Positions 51,931 to 59,963 are shown, numbered from the stretch's first letter. The stretch: 64,000 nucleotides of DNA from Algibacter amylolyticus (GCF_014202225.1 NZ_JACHGE010000001.1:353320-417319), one strand, 5' to 3'. Notes: generated by a model not told the origin, from the letters alone. A program made the numbers and translations.

Positions 51931-52524
51931 ATGATTACTAAGGCAACTTTGCTAAAATGTTCTATTAAAAAGTTTACGCAATGCGGGAGCAAGCATGTAA
52001 CTTTAGACGAGATAGCAAATACACTTGGCATATCAAAAAAGACAATTTATACTTTTTATAAAAACAAAGAAGCACTAGTTTCGGCGAGTATTGAAAGTTT
52101 ATTAAACGAGTATAAAGTAGATATAAATGGGATTGTTAATAGCAATGGTAAAGATCCTGTTTTGTGTGTTATAATAATTTACCAGAGAGGGTTTGAGTAT
52201 TTAAAATACTTTAAGCCCTCTTTTCTTTTTGGTCTAGAAAAGTATTACCCTAAAGCAAATGCTTTATTTGAAGATTTTGTTGAAGAGTTATCTAACACGA
52301 TAGTTTATAAATTGCTTAAACAAGCACAAGAATCTGGAGATATTAAAGCGGAAGTTAACTTAAAACTAATAGTTAGTATTTATTTTTTACGTATTGATAA
52401 ACTGGTTTTTAAGAAGAATAACTTATTCGATTTATACCCAAAAGAGGAACTTTTTAATCATTTGGTAGTTTATAATTTAAAAGGAATAATTACACCTAAT
52501 TATTCTAATTCTTATTTTGAATAG
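51931..52524 (+). CDS. TetR family transcriptional regulator
   Basis: The 197-aa protein has a TetR N-terminal HTH: HVTLDEIANTLGISKKTIYT followed by FYKNKEALVSASIESLL. The C-terminal ligand domain (residues 60-197) is helical and unassigned. It begins 11 bp after the outer-membrane efflux gene, so it belongs to the same operon and may provide a second, ligand-responsive control over the pump in addition to the GbsR-like protein at the front. Confidence 0.9.
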   Translation: MITKATLLKCSIKKFTQCGSKHVTLDEIANTLGISKKTIYTFYKNKEALVSASIESLLNEYKVDINGIVNSNGKDPVLCVIIIYQRGFEYLKYFKPSFLFGLEKYYPKANALFEDFVEELSNTIVYKLLKQAQESGDIKAEVNLKLIVSIYFLRIDKLVFKKNNLFDLYPKEELFNHLVVYNLKGIITPNYSNSYFE

Positions 52525-52541
52525 TTTACTATTTTTGCAGC

Positions 52542-52937
52542 ATGAAAAAAGATATTGAAATTCCTGTTGTAAAAGACGTTTATATTGCTGTTGTAAACGA
52601 GTATAACGATATTTATAAAACTCAAGACTGGAACGCTTATATAATTAACAATAAAGATGTTGATTTAGAAATGGTTATTATTGTTACCGATGGCTATTCT
52701 GAAACTAAAACAACATCGAAATTTAGAAAAAAAATTGATGTGCTTCCTAAAAAGAGTTATGCTAAAATAGAGCTTATACAAGAGGAGTTATTTGCTTTAA
52801 ATAACCAGTTTAACGTGTCTTTTTTCGAGGGTAACCAAATGTTTGATAAAACCTATTTGTTTAGAAAAAACACTATTAATCTTAAGGCTTTACAACCTGT
52901 ACCCTTAATGGATGTTAAAGGTGTTTTGGTGAAATAG
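52542..52937 (+). CDS. Conserved hypothetical protein, 131 aa
   Basis: The protein is soluble, mixed alpha/beta: DWNAYIINNKDVDLEMVIIV near the middle, SYAKIELIQEELFALNNQFN and a C-terminal PLMDVKGVLVK. There is no signal peptide or known motif. I recognise it as a conserved single-domain protein of Bacteroidota; homologues sometimes carry a phenylalanyl-tRNA synthetase label, which cannot be right because the real pheS is at 44496 and this protein has no class II motifs. It is 17 bp after the TetR gene. Confidence 0.72.
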   Translation: MKKDIEIPVVKDVYIAVVNEYNDIYKTQDWNAYIINNKDVDLEMVIIVTDGYSETKTTSKFRKKIDVLPKKSYAKIELIQEELFALNNQFNVSFFEGNQMFDKTYLFRKNTINLKALQPVPLMDVKGVLVK

Positions 52938-52973
52938 CATATTCTTACGGAGGTAGGAATCCCATAAAAAGAA

Positions 52974-53043
52974 CCCTTCCGTCTTTAATTACTTTTACTG
53001 GAGTTAAAGCAACCTTCCCTTAAAAAAGAGGAAGGAGTTGAGT
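52974..53043. repeat. Dispersed intergenic repeat, family B copy 3
   Basis: ACCCTTCCGTC, then GGAGTTAAAGCAACCTTCCC, an A-rich loop and GGAAGGAGTTGAG. It matches the copies at 4954-5012 and 7669-7729. Together with the family A copy at 53178-53282 it accounts for much of this 387-bp gene-free interval. Confidence 0.65.
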
Positions 53044-53177
53044 TTACGTTTTGGTTTAAGATTTTTGTTAAAATACAATATAATTAACAGTTTTAATAAA
53101 CGGAATGTAATGCTGCTCCTTTTGTAGGCTAGATTGGATTCTGTTTTAATGTGATATAATAAAAGACAAGGTGGTTT

Positions 53178-53282
53178 TTGCGTTAGGGATTGCAGCGGCA
53201 TCCTTTTTTTTGCTGCCATAAATGGCAAAAAAAAGATATAGCGTAAAGCCCGACCCTTTTCGGGTAACGCCCAAATAATTGT
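53178..53282 (-). repeat. Dispersed intergenic repeat, family A copy 3
   Basis: In reverse orientation: GCGTTAGGGATTG at the left end and AAAGCCCGACCCTTTTCGGG, then TAACGCCCAAATAATTG at the right. The centre is a T-rich hairpin (GCTGCCATaaATGGCA). The last bases (CAATTATTTGGGCG on the minus strand) match copy 1 exactly over 14 positions. Confidence 0.75.
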
Positions 53283-53324
53283 TATAAATTAATAGTATTA
53301 GATTCTTGCTTTTGCAGGACTTGT

Positions 53325-54326
53325 TTAATCCAATTTATCGGTAAGTTTTTTAAATACTTTTTTAGGGTTTTTATTGTCGTATAAAATCTCGTAAACAGCG
53401 TTTATAATAGGGATTTGAGTTTTTTTAACGTTTTTTTCGTTAAGCGTATGGGCGCTTTTTGTAGCGTAATATCCTTCGGCAACCATGCTCATTTCCATTT
53501 GTGCAGATTTTACGGTGTAGCCTTTACCAATCATATTTCCAAACATACGGTTTCGCGAAAACACCGAATAGCCAGTTACTAGTAAATCGCCTAAGTAAGC
53601 CGAATTATTAATGTTACGTTTCATTTTATGGCGCTTTTTAATAAAGCGTTTCATTTCGCGTATGGCATTACTCATTAATACACTCTGGAAGTTGTCGCCA
53701 TAGCCTAAACCGTGTGCTATTCCGGCTGCAATGGCATAAATATTTTTAAGCATTACGGCGTATTCAATACCAATTATATCGTCGCTGGTTTTTGTTTTAA
53801 TGTAATCGCTAGATAGGTTGTTGGCAATAGCCTCGGCTTTTGCAGTATTAGAACATGAAATGGTTAGGTAGGATAAACGCTCTAAAGCTACTTCTTCGGC
53901 ATGACAAGGTCCTGCAATTACCGCAATATTATCGTAAGGTATTTTATAGGTTTCATGAAAATGCTCGCCTACCAACAGTCCTGTTTCGGGCATTATGCCT
54001 TTTACTGCAGATACTATGGTTTTGTTAGAAATATCGACAGTTAGTTTTTCTAATTCGCTATGGATAAAGGCCGATGGGATAACAAAAATTAAAACATCTG
54101 CATATTCGGCAATTTCATTAATATCGTTGCTAAGTTTTAATTGCTCTAAATGAAACTCTACCGAACTTAAATAATTAGGATTATGTTGTTCTCTTAATAA
54201 ATGCTCTTTAGTGTATACGCTGCGCATATACCAACCAATTTCATTTAAGTTTTCGCTAAGCATTTTTACAATTGCTGTTGCCCAACTTCCTGCTCCAAAA
54301 ACCGCATATTTTAAAGGTTTATCCAT
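53325..54326 (-). CDS. gpsA: Glycerol-3-phosphate dehydrogenase [NAD(P)+]
   Basis: The 333-aa enzyme reduces dihydroxyacetone phosphate to sn-glycerol 3-phosphate for phospholipid synthesis. It has the dinucleotide motif AVFGAGSWATAIVKML at the N-terminus, VSAVKGIMPETG, AVIAGPCHAEEVALE, the catalytic Lys in EYAVMLKNIYAIAAGIAHGL and SRNRMFG. The usual P-S-F/H of the GPS motif is P-C-H here, as in other Bacteroidota. Length is normal. It is monocistronic and divergent from the lipoprotein gene at 54538. Confidence 0.95.
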   Translation of the reverse strand: MDKPLKYAVFGAGSWATAIVKMLSENLNEIGWYMRSVYTKEHLLREQHNPNYLSSVEFHLEQLKLSNDINEIAEYADVLIFVIPSAFIHSELEKLTVDISNKTIVSAVKGIMPETGLLVGEHFHETYKIPYDNIAVIAGPCHAEEVALERLSYLTISCSNTAKAEAIANNLSSDYIKTKTSDDIIGIEYAVMLKNIYAIAAGIAHGLGYGDNFQSVLMSNAIREMKRFIKKRHKMKRNINNSAYLGDLLVTGYSVFSRNRMFGNMIGKGYTVKSAQMEMSMVAEGYYATKSAHTLNEKNVKKTQIPIINAVYEILYDNKNPKKVFKKLTDKLD

Positions 54327-54349
54327 AGGTCTTATATCATTTTCTAAAT

Positions 54350-54357
54350 CAAAAATA
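54350..54357 (-). promoter_or_regulatory. Candidate -7 box for gpsA
   Basis: The minus strand reads TATTTTTG, matching TAnnTTTG, 24 bp before the gpsA start. The -33 half is unclear. Confidence 0.4.
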
Positions 54358-54487
54358 CATAAATATTTTTCATTTTAAAGGGCTGTTGTAAAAGAATCTG
54401 GAAATGAGGGTAAAGCTGTGTGATTAAGGCGTTTTTATAATGTTTTAAAGCTTTTGATAGTGGTATGAAAAGTGGGGTTTAAAATGT

Positions 54488-54504
54488 TTGGCACGCGTTT
54501 TGAA
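54488..54504 (+). promoter_or_regulatory. Sigma-54-like (-24/-12) promoter of the lipoprotein gene
   Basis: TTGGCACG, 4 nt, TTGAA resembles the sigma-54 consensus TTGGCACG-N4-TTGCA. The -24 GG (54490-54491) and the -12 G (54502) are 12 bp apart, the spacing sigma-54 needs. The only core change is A for C in the -12 GC. Transcription would start near 54514, 24 nt before the ATG at 54538. Confidence 0.55.
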
Positions 54505-54537
54505 ACTACTTAAACAGAACCCCTAAAATGTTATATT

Positions 54538-55476
54538 ATGAAAACGATAAAATTACTTTCTAGTTTTGCTTTAATAGCAACTCTTTTTACATCTTGTTAT
54601 ACAGAGGTTATAGTCGATGATTTTAATGAGGTGCCACCACTTACAGCAAATCAGTTATTAAACTCTTACGAGTTGTGGTATGTAGATATTAATAGCACTG
54701 TTGGTTATGGCGAATCGCCGTTTTTACAAAAAGCGTTTACAGTATCGTTTATTAATGGCGTGTTATACGCTAATAATAATATTGCCGGTTTAGGTAGCAA
54801 TGGTAATGGATATGGAATTGATGTTGCTAATTATGATGCTTATAACATGATTTTAGATGTGCAACATGATATTGATGGTTTTTCAACTTTTGATGTTTAT
54901 GAAGTAGATTATAATACTATTGAGTTGTACAATCCAAACAACGATACCTCGTATTTTTTAGATGGTTATCAACGTAATAATTTTGATTATGATTTTGTGT
55001 TTTATGATAACATCCATTATTTTTTACAAGAATATGATGCTTGGGAAAAAACATATACAAGTGAATATGGCGCTATAAACGAGTTTGATAATGAAAATTA
55101 TTTACAGTTTTTAGCTGGCGGAAATGATTCTGAATTTAGAAGCTCGCAAGACACAAACATTAATAACACAAATAACTTGTACTGGGATTACACAGGTGTT
55201 TACGGTGTAGGAGATGTAAGTGGTAATGAAACTTTAAAAACTTTAACATTAGATTATGATTACTTAGGCAATGAATATTTTGAGCTGAGCGTTATAAATG
55301 ACAGCAAGATAGAGTTGTTTCATCCTGCTTCTGAAACGGTTTATGAATTTGAAGGAAGAGGATATATTCAGTATTTAAAATCTGATAGTAAAAAACAAAA
55401 CAAAGTTAAAGTAGATAAAATGCGTAAGCATAGAAAAGATAAAGTAGCAAACCCTAGAGAAAATACAAGGGTTTAA
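54538..55476 (+). CDS. Conserved lipoprotein of unknown function
   Basis: The 312-aa protein has a lipoprotein signal (LFTSC, Cys about residue 20) and then a duplicated beta-rich layout: LNSYELWYVDINSTVGYGES, AFTVSFINGVLYANNNIAGL, then LQNWDY-like second half with LYWDYTGVYGVGDVSG and LTLDYDYLGNEYFELSVIND. The two halves each end in an 'S/T-I-E-L-(Y/F)-.P' motif (IELYNPNN, IELFHPAS), pointing to an internal repeat. The tail is strongly basic. I recall close homologues in flavobacteria carrying a nicotinic acid mononucleotide adenyltransferase label, but no such motif is visible. It is preceded by a sigma-54-like promoter and followed by a strong terminator. Confidence 0.75.
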   Translation: MKTIKLLSSFALIATLFTSCYTEVIVDDFNEVPPLTANQLLNSYELWYVDINSTVGYGESPFLQKAFTVSFINGVLYANNNIAGLGSNGNGYGIDVANYDAYNMILDVQHDIDGFSTFDVYEVDYNTIELYNPNNDTSYFLDGYQRNNFDYDFVFYDNIHYFLQEYDAWEKTYTSEYGAINEFDNENYLQFLAGGNDSEFRSSQDTNINNTNNLYWDYTGVYGVGDVSGNETLKTLTLDYDYLGNEYFELSVINDSKIELFHPASETVYEFEGRGYIQYLKSDSKKQNKVKVDKMRKHRKDKVANPRENTRV

Positions 55477-55516
55477 AAAAAGATAGAATTAGCATTCTTA
55501 TAGAGTGCCTTAATTA

Positions 55517-55582
55517 AAAATTTTGGTTGGTTATTTAGTTTAGAAACCGCTTAAAGCACTCTGCTTTAAGCGGTTTCTTTTT
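55517..55582 (+). repeat. 66-bp direct repeat R1, including terminator
   Basis: The 66 bp run from AAAATTTTGGTTGGTTATTT to GCTTTAAGCGGTTTCTTTTT and recur at 59280-59345 with one difference (T for A in the loop). The right half is a hairpin, GAAACCGCTTAAAGC, 5 nt, GCTTTAAGCGGTTTC, followed by a T tract; here it is the terminator of the lipoprotein gene at 54538. The two copies flank the 55604-59088 cassette. Confidence 0.9.
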
Positions 55583-55603
55583 TTTTTTTTGAATAAGCTT
55601 GCA

Positions 55604-55837
55604 CTATTTTTTAGAGTTGTCTCTTAATTTTTTAATACCAAATGCCGCAGCCCCAATAATTAAAGCAGCAATGCCACCATCTAGAGGTACGCCTTGGTTA
55701 TTATCGATAACATTATCTGAATCATCTCCAGATCCAAAAGCTGGAGGACCTTGTGGTCCTTGAGCCATTAGGCTAGTTGTAGATATAAAGGCAAAAACTA
55801 AAAGCACTGCTTTAATGGTTTTTAGTAAATTTTTCAT
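55604..55837 (-). CDS. Small secreted protein with PID-CTERM-like C-terminal sorting signal
   Basis: The 77-aa protein has a signal peptide (AVLLVFAFISTTSLMAQ), a short Gly/Pro/Asp-rich mature region and a three-part C-terminus: VPLDGG (residues 50-55), a hydrophobic stretch (IAALIIGAAAFG) and a basic tail (IKKLRDNSKK). This is the layout of exosortase-type sorting signals, and the P-x-DGG box is like short Bacteroidota proteins annotated as PID-CTERM. It lies 20 bp downstream of the giant FG-GAP protein gene on the same strand and is a paralogue of the protein at 61144. No exosortase is adjacent to this copy. Confidence 0.8.
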   Translation of the reverse strand: MKNLLKTIKAVLLVFAFISTTSLMAQGPQGPPAFGSGDDSDNVIDNNQGVPLDGGIAALIIGAAAFGIKKLRDNSKK

Positions 55838-55857
55838 GATGTTCGTTATTTAATAAA

Positions 55858-58800
55858 TTAGTTAATAATTAATTTTTTGGTAGTTGTTAATCCTTTTGAG
55901 GTGAGATTTACAAAATATACCCCGCTGTTTTTAATAAAGTTAGCATTAACAGGTATTCTGTTTCCTGTTGCTAGACCATTTGTTTCAAATACTTTAGCAC
56001 CTAAAGCATTAAATATGGTTAGTTCTAAATCATTTATTCCATTAGGGATATTTAAAAAGAAGTTACCCGTAGTTGTAGGGTTAGGGTATAATAGAACCTT
56101 ACTTAATTCTGTATTTGCAACGGCTAATGTTTTTTGGAAAATAATTTTAAATCTATCTCCAGCAAATGAGGCTGGAATGCCAGCATCTATACTATAGGCA
56201 TAAGGCGTTTCTCCGTTTTGAAGGAGTTCTGTAGTTTGGTTTAAATAGGTATCTACTAAAAACGGTGTGTCGCCTTGTAAAGCCGTTGCTTTAGCTACTA
56301 ATACATAATCTGTATGACGATAGGTATTAATTTCTAATTGAATTTCGTCTGATGTAGAAGGTGTTGCTCTGCTATCCACACTTAAAAAATTACCATCAAT
56401 ATTTGTGGCTAAATTTTCATCTAAGTTTGTAAATTTAGTAGCATCACTAAAATCTACATCATTATTTCCGTTATCATCAAATAAAATTAGAACACCATCT
56501 GCAACCGTTCCGTTTTCAGTTGTAAATGCGCTGCTTTCGTATAAATTTAAGCCCAATTGCCCGGTGCTTGCTGTTTTAGCAGAACTTTTAAAGACGTTTG
56601 TTTCTTGGGTTGAAGTATGTTTAAACGATGGTCTGAACACTATATAATTACCGCGAGGATGATAAATTCTAGATTGTACAAAACAACCTTGGCCTACTTG
56701 TAAATATTGATTGGCTTCGGAAGCTCCTTGCGAACTATTATTTCCAGTTGCTAAAATAACGGTAACATAGCCACCTCTAGTGTTTATAGTTGGATCCCAA
56801 ACCCAATAAAAGTTGGAATTTACGTTCAGGTCTAATTCATATGCAATTACACTATTCATGTTTACTTGTGCTTGATACGGATTTCCAACAAAACTAAAGC
56901 CGCCATTCAATTCGTTTAAATAGGTGTGGTAATAACCAGTGTTCTCAGCAGTGAGTTCTCCTTTTGAAACTAAAGTTGTTGGTGATGGTGTGGCATCGTT
57001 ATCAAATAAATCTGTAGTTCTGTCTCCTCTTACAAATAAACGGTAGGGTGTACCTGCTGTTAAAATAGTATTATCGGTATTAGGAATAGGGTCCCATGAA
57101 GGGTACAAGTTATTAAAAGTATACATGGATGGATTGCCACTGTTGGTGGCATCGAAACCATTAGCGCCAGAGCTAGATCCAGTTATATGCGTAGCTTGTT
57201 GCCAGTTATCTGCAATAGGGGCAGACGTGGTTACAGGTGTGCTTAAAAAACGGAAGGCTCTTTTTGCGGGAATGTAACGCTCTATGGTATATTCTCCTAT
57301 AAATTTAGCAGCATTGTGTTGACTTGCAATAATAGCCGTACCAGTAGCGTCCGATTTAAAGGTTACCGTTCCGTCATTGGTCATTACTGTTTTAGTGTTG
57401 AGTATCACATTTGGATTAAAGGTTAAGGAAGCATCTGTTTCAACGGTTAAAGAAGCATCTTCTTCTAGTAATAAATCTTGCCCAACTACTAAAACAGGAT
57501 AATTAGGCATCCCAGAAGGAATAAGAATATCGCTATTAGTTGCTAATCCTGGAGCGTTATTGCATTGCCAGTTACTGGCATTGGTCCAATCGGTATTTAT
57601 ATTCCCTGTCCAGATATGGTTATTTAAGGTAACATTTACAGTAAATGTACATTCTATGCTTTCCGCATCGTTGGTAGCTGTTGCTGTAACGGTGGTTTCA
57701 CCAATAGGGAACATGCTGCCAGAAGCTGGTAGGTATGTAATAGTTGGTACTGGAGTACCTGTAGCTGTGGCTTCAAAATTAACAATAGCACCACATTGTC
57801 CTACAGTAGTATTAACACTAATAGCATCAGGACACGTTATAGTTAAAGGAGTTTCCGGCTTAAAAAAGTAGGCAGATCCTGAATCATATCCTGCATCATC
57901 GTTAAAAGGAGCCCCCGCAATGGCGTAGTCTCCTGAAATGGTCACGGAATTCCCGAAATAGTCCTGATTAGCCCCGTCTGTGGGGGTAAGTTTATCCTCT
58001 TGGTTCCATGTGGTGCCTGTGCGCCCAAATACATAGGCAGCCCCTGAAAAAGGTGCCTTAACATCGGCATAAACAGCCCCCACAATAGCGGTGTTTCCAG
58101 AAATGGCCACGGACCACCCGAAATAGTCGCCAGCAGCCCTATCTGCAGCAGTAAGTTTAGCCTCTTGGTTCCATGTGGTGCCAGTGCGCGCAAATACATA
58201 GGCAGCCCCTCTATTACCTCCCGTATCATCGTCTCGATAAGCCCCCACAATAGCGGTGTTTCCAGAAATGGCCACGGACCACCCGAAATGGTCATAAGTA
58301 GACCCTTCTGCAGCGATAAGCTTATCCTCTTGGTTCCAAGTGGTGCCTGAACGCACAAACACATAGGCAGCCCCTGAATCATATCCTGCATCATCGTTTA
58401 AATAAGCCCCCACAATAGCGGTGTTTCCAGAAATAGCAACAGAAACCCCGAATAGGTCATAATCAGCACCATCTGTAGCGGTAAGTTTAGCTTCTTGGGT
58501 CCATGTGTTGCCTGAACGCACAAACACATAGGCAGATCCTGAAGCACTTCCTGAATTATCGTCTTTATGAGCCCCCACAATAGCGGTATTTCCTGAAATG
58601 GCAACAGATCTCCCGAAGAAATCGCCAGCAGCCCCGTCTGCAGCAGTAAGTTTAGCCTCTTGGGTCCATGTGTTGCCAGTGCGCACAAACACATAGGCAG
58701 ACCCTGAAGTATTTCCTGCATCATCGTCTAGATCAGCCCCCACAATAGCGGTGTTTCCAGAAATGGCCACGGACCACCCGAAATAGTCGTCAGCAGCCCC

Positions 58801-59088
58801 GTCTGCGGCAGTAAGTTTAGCCTCTTGGGCCCATGTGTTGCCTGTAAGCACAAACACATAGGCAGCCCCTGAATTAGAGCCAGCATCATCGTCTCCATAA
58901 GCCCCCACAATAGCGGTGTTTCCAGAAATGGCCACGGAATACCCGAATTCGTCGCCAGCAGTCCCATCTGCTGCGGTTGCTTTAATAATTTCATCCCAGT
59001 TTTGAGATTTAGACAGTTGCGGGCATAAAAAAGTTATGCTACATACAAATACCAGCAGGTAGCGTTTAATGTGTAAAATGTTTTTCAT
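55858..59088 (-). CDS. FG-GAP repeat surface protein with HYR domain and T9SS sorting domain
   Basis: About 1076 aa from the ATG at 59088; an in-frame TTG at 59112 would place nine extra residues before the signal peptide (LLVFVCSITFLCPQLSKSQ). Residues 45-430 hold seven tandem 55-residue FG-GAP-like units (FG.SVAISGNTAIVGA, DDDAG, AAYVFVRTG, W.QEAKL). A HYR-type domain (ITCPDAISVNTTVGQCGAIV) follows, then a long module starting HIWTGNINTDWTNASNW and TIERYIPAKRAFRFLSTPV shared with the protein at 61412. It ends in a type A T9SS domain (LLYPNPTTTGNFFLNIPNGI, GVYFVNLTSKG, KKLIIN). It is exported by type IX secretion. Its partner gene is the small protein at 55604. Confidence 0.9.
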   Translation of the reverse strand: MKNILHIKRYLLVFVCSITFLCPQLSKSQNWDEIIKATAADGTAGDEFGYSVAISGNTAIVGAYGDDDAGSNSGAAYVFVLTGNTWAQEAKLTAADGAADDYFGWSVAISGNTAIVGADLDDDAGNTSGSAYVFVRTGNTWTQEAKLTAADGAAGDFFGRSVAISGNTAIVGAHKDDNSGSASGSAYVFVRSGNTWTQEAKLTATDGADYDLFGVSVAISGNTAIVGAYLNDDAGYDSGAAYVFVRSGTTWNQEDKLIAAEGSTYDHFGWSVAISGNTAIVGAYRDDDTGGNRGAAYVFARTGTTWNQEAKLTAADRAAGDYFGWSVAISGNTAIVGAVYADVKAPFSGAAYVFGRTGTTWNQEDKLTPTDGANQDYFGNSVTISGDYAIAGAPFNDDAGYDSGSAYFFKPETPLTITCPDAISVNTTVGQCGAIVNFEATATGTPVPTITYLPASGSMFPIGETTVTATATNDAESIECTFTVNVTLNNHIWTGNINTDWTNASNWQCNNAPGLATNSDILIPSGMPNYPVLVVGQDLLLEEDASLTVETDASLTFNPNVILNTKTVMTNDGTVTFKSDATGTAIIASQHNAAKFIGEYTIERYIPAKRAFRFLSTPVTTSAPIADNWQQATHITGSSSGANGFDATNSGNPSMYTFNNLYPSWDPIPNTDNTILTAGTPYRLFVRGDRTTDLFDNDATPSPTTLVSKGELTAENTGYYHTYLNELNGGFSFVGNPYQAQVNMNSVIAYELDLNVNSNFYWVWDPTINTRGGYVTVILATGNNSSQGASEANQYLQVGQGCFVQSRIYHPRGNYIVFRPSFKHTSTQETNVFKSSAKTASTGQLGLNLYESSAFTTENGTVADGVLILFDDNGNNDVDFSDATKFTNLDENLATNIDGNFLSVDSRATPSTSDEIQLEINTYRHTDYVLVAKATALQGDTPFLVDTYLNQTTELLQNGETPYAYSIDAGIPASFAGDRFKIIFQKTLAVANTELSKVLLYPNPTTTGNFFLNIPNGINDLELTIFNALGAKVFETNGLATGNRIPVNANFIKNSGVYFVNLTSKGLTTTKKLIIN
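57885..59000 (-). repeat. Seven tandem 165-bp coding repeats
   Basis: The word AATAGCGGTGTTTCC (or a close variant) recurs at 57919, 58084, 58249, 58414, 58579, 58744 and 58909, exactly 165 bp apart each time. The units encode the FG-GAP-like repeats and keep high nucleotide identity, so they are recent or homogenised. Open frames in other frames here are by-products. Confidence 0.9.
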
Positions 59089-59279
59089 GTTGGTTAGATT
59101 AATTAATAGCAATTGTTAAATCATTTACTTATTGTTAAAAACAAGTGAATACGCTATTAAATAAATTAACCAGGGAGAGAGATTCTTAATGAGAGGTCTA
59201 ATATTCAGATTTAATTTAGCGGTGCAAAAGAAATCCGATAATCGGTAATTAAATCATTATGAATGGATTATCTGAATTG

Positions 59280-59345
59280 AAAATTTTGGTTGGTTATTTA
59301 GTTTAGAAACCGCTTAAAGCACTCAGCTTTAAGCGGTTTCTTTTT
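59280..59345 (+). repeat. 66-bp direct repeat R2, including an orphan terminator
   Basis: A 65/66 match to R1 (55517-55582) in the same orientation. The hairpin and T tract are intact but no plus-strand gene ends upstream of it; the neighbour on the left is the minus-strand FG-GAP gene. It lies in the 334-bp gap before kbp, the rest of which shows no recognised feature. Confidence 0.88.
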
Positions 59346-59422
59346 ATTTTTATTTGTATATAATGTGACTTATTACTAGTTATTGCGTCTTAATAATGTT
59401 AACCTTAAAAATAAAGTAGACA

Positions 59423-59920
59423 ATGGGATTATTTTCATTTATTAAAAACGCAGGAGCCAAAGTATTTGGAATTGGAAAAACAGAAGAAGAAGAGGCAAAA
59501 GAAGTCGCTATGGAAGCTGCAGTAAAAGAATTAAAACGAGAAGAAGCTGCCGCAAGAAAGCTAGAAGAAACTATAACAGATTTACAATTACAAGTTGAAG
59601 GTTTAAAAGTTTTTATTGATGATGATACAGCAACAATTTCTGGATTAGCTTACAATCAAGCAACAAGAGAAAAAGTTGTATTAGTAGTTGGAAACTCTAA
59701 CGGTATTGCTACTGTAGACGACCAAATGACTGTTGAACATGAAGAACCTATAGCAAAATTTCATACGGTAGCTAGTGGAGATACCTTAGGAAAAATTGCA
59801 AAAACATATTATGGTAACGCTATGAAATACCCAGTTATTTTTGAAGCGAATAAACCAATGCTTACAGACCCAGACAAAATATATCCGGGACAAGTATTAC
59901 GAATCCCAACTTTAGATTAG
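59423..59920 (+). CDS. kbp: LysM/BON domain protein, potassium-binding Kbp (YgaU) homologue
   Basis: The 165-aa protein starts MGLFSFIKNAGAKVFG like E. coli Kbp. A charged helix follows, then a BON domain (LQVEGLKVFIDDDTATISGL, VVLVVGNSNGIATVDDQM) and a C-terminal LysM domain (FHTVASGDTLGKIAKTYYGN, IFEANKPMLTDPDKIYPGQV). E. coli Kbp is a cytoplasmic K+ sensor of 149 aa; the extra length here is in the N-terminal helix. It has no signal peptide. It lies between the two surface-protein cassettes but on the opposite strand, probably the ancestral neighbour of the lipoprotein gene at 54538. Confidence 0.9.
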   Translation: MGLFSFIKNAGAKVFGIGKTEEEEAKEVAMEAAVKELKREEAAARKLEETITDLQLQVEGLKVFIDDDTATISGLAYNQATREKVVLVVGNSNGIATVDDQMTVEHEEPIAKFHTVASGDTLGKIAKTYYGNAMKYPVIFEANKPMLTDPDKIYPGQVLRIPTLD

Positions 59921-59963
59921 AACATGAGCACTTAATTAATAGCTAATTACATTATTATGTTCG

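Noticed and set aside
52530-52537. TATTTTTG -7-like box before the 131-aa gene
   Set aside because: It ends only 4 bp before the start codon and lacks a -33 partner, so it is more likely chance in AT-rich DNA; the gene is close enough to TetR to be cotranscribed.
52542-52937. Phenylalanyl-tRNA synthetase label for the 131-aa protein
   Set aside because: It has no class II synthetase motifs; the true pheS with all motifs is at 44496.
57942-58994. Three repetitive minus-strand open frames in a different frame from the FG-GAP gene
   Set aside because: They are reading-frame shadows of the 165-bp coding repeats; their sequences repeat with the same period and show no signal or domain.
57885-59000. 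Regular repeats considered as a CRISPR array
   Set aside because: The period is 165 bp, the units are fully coding for FG-GAP-like repeats and there are no short conserved repeats with unique spacers.
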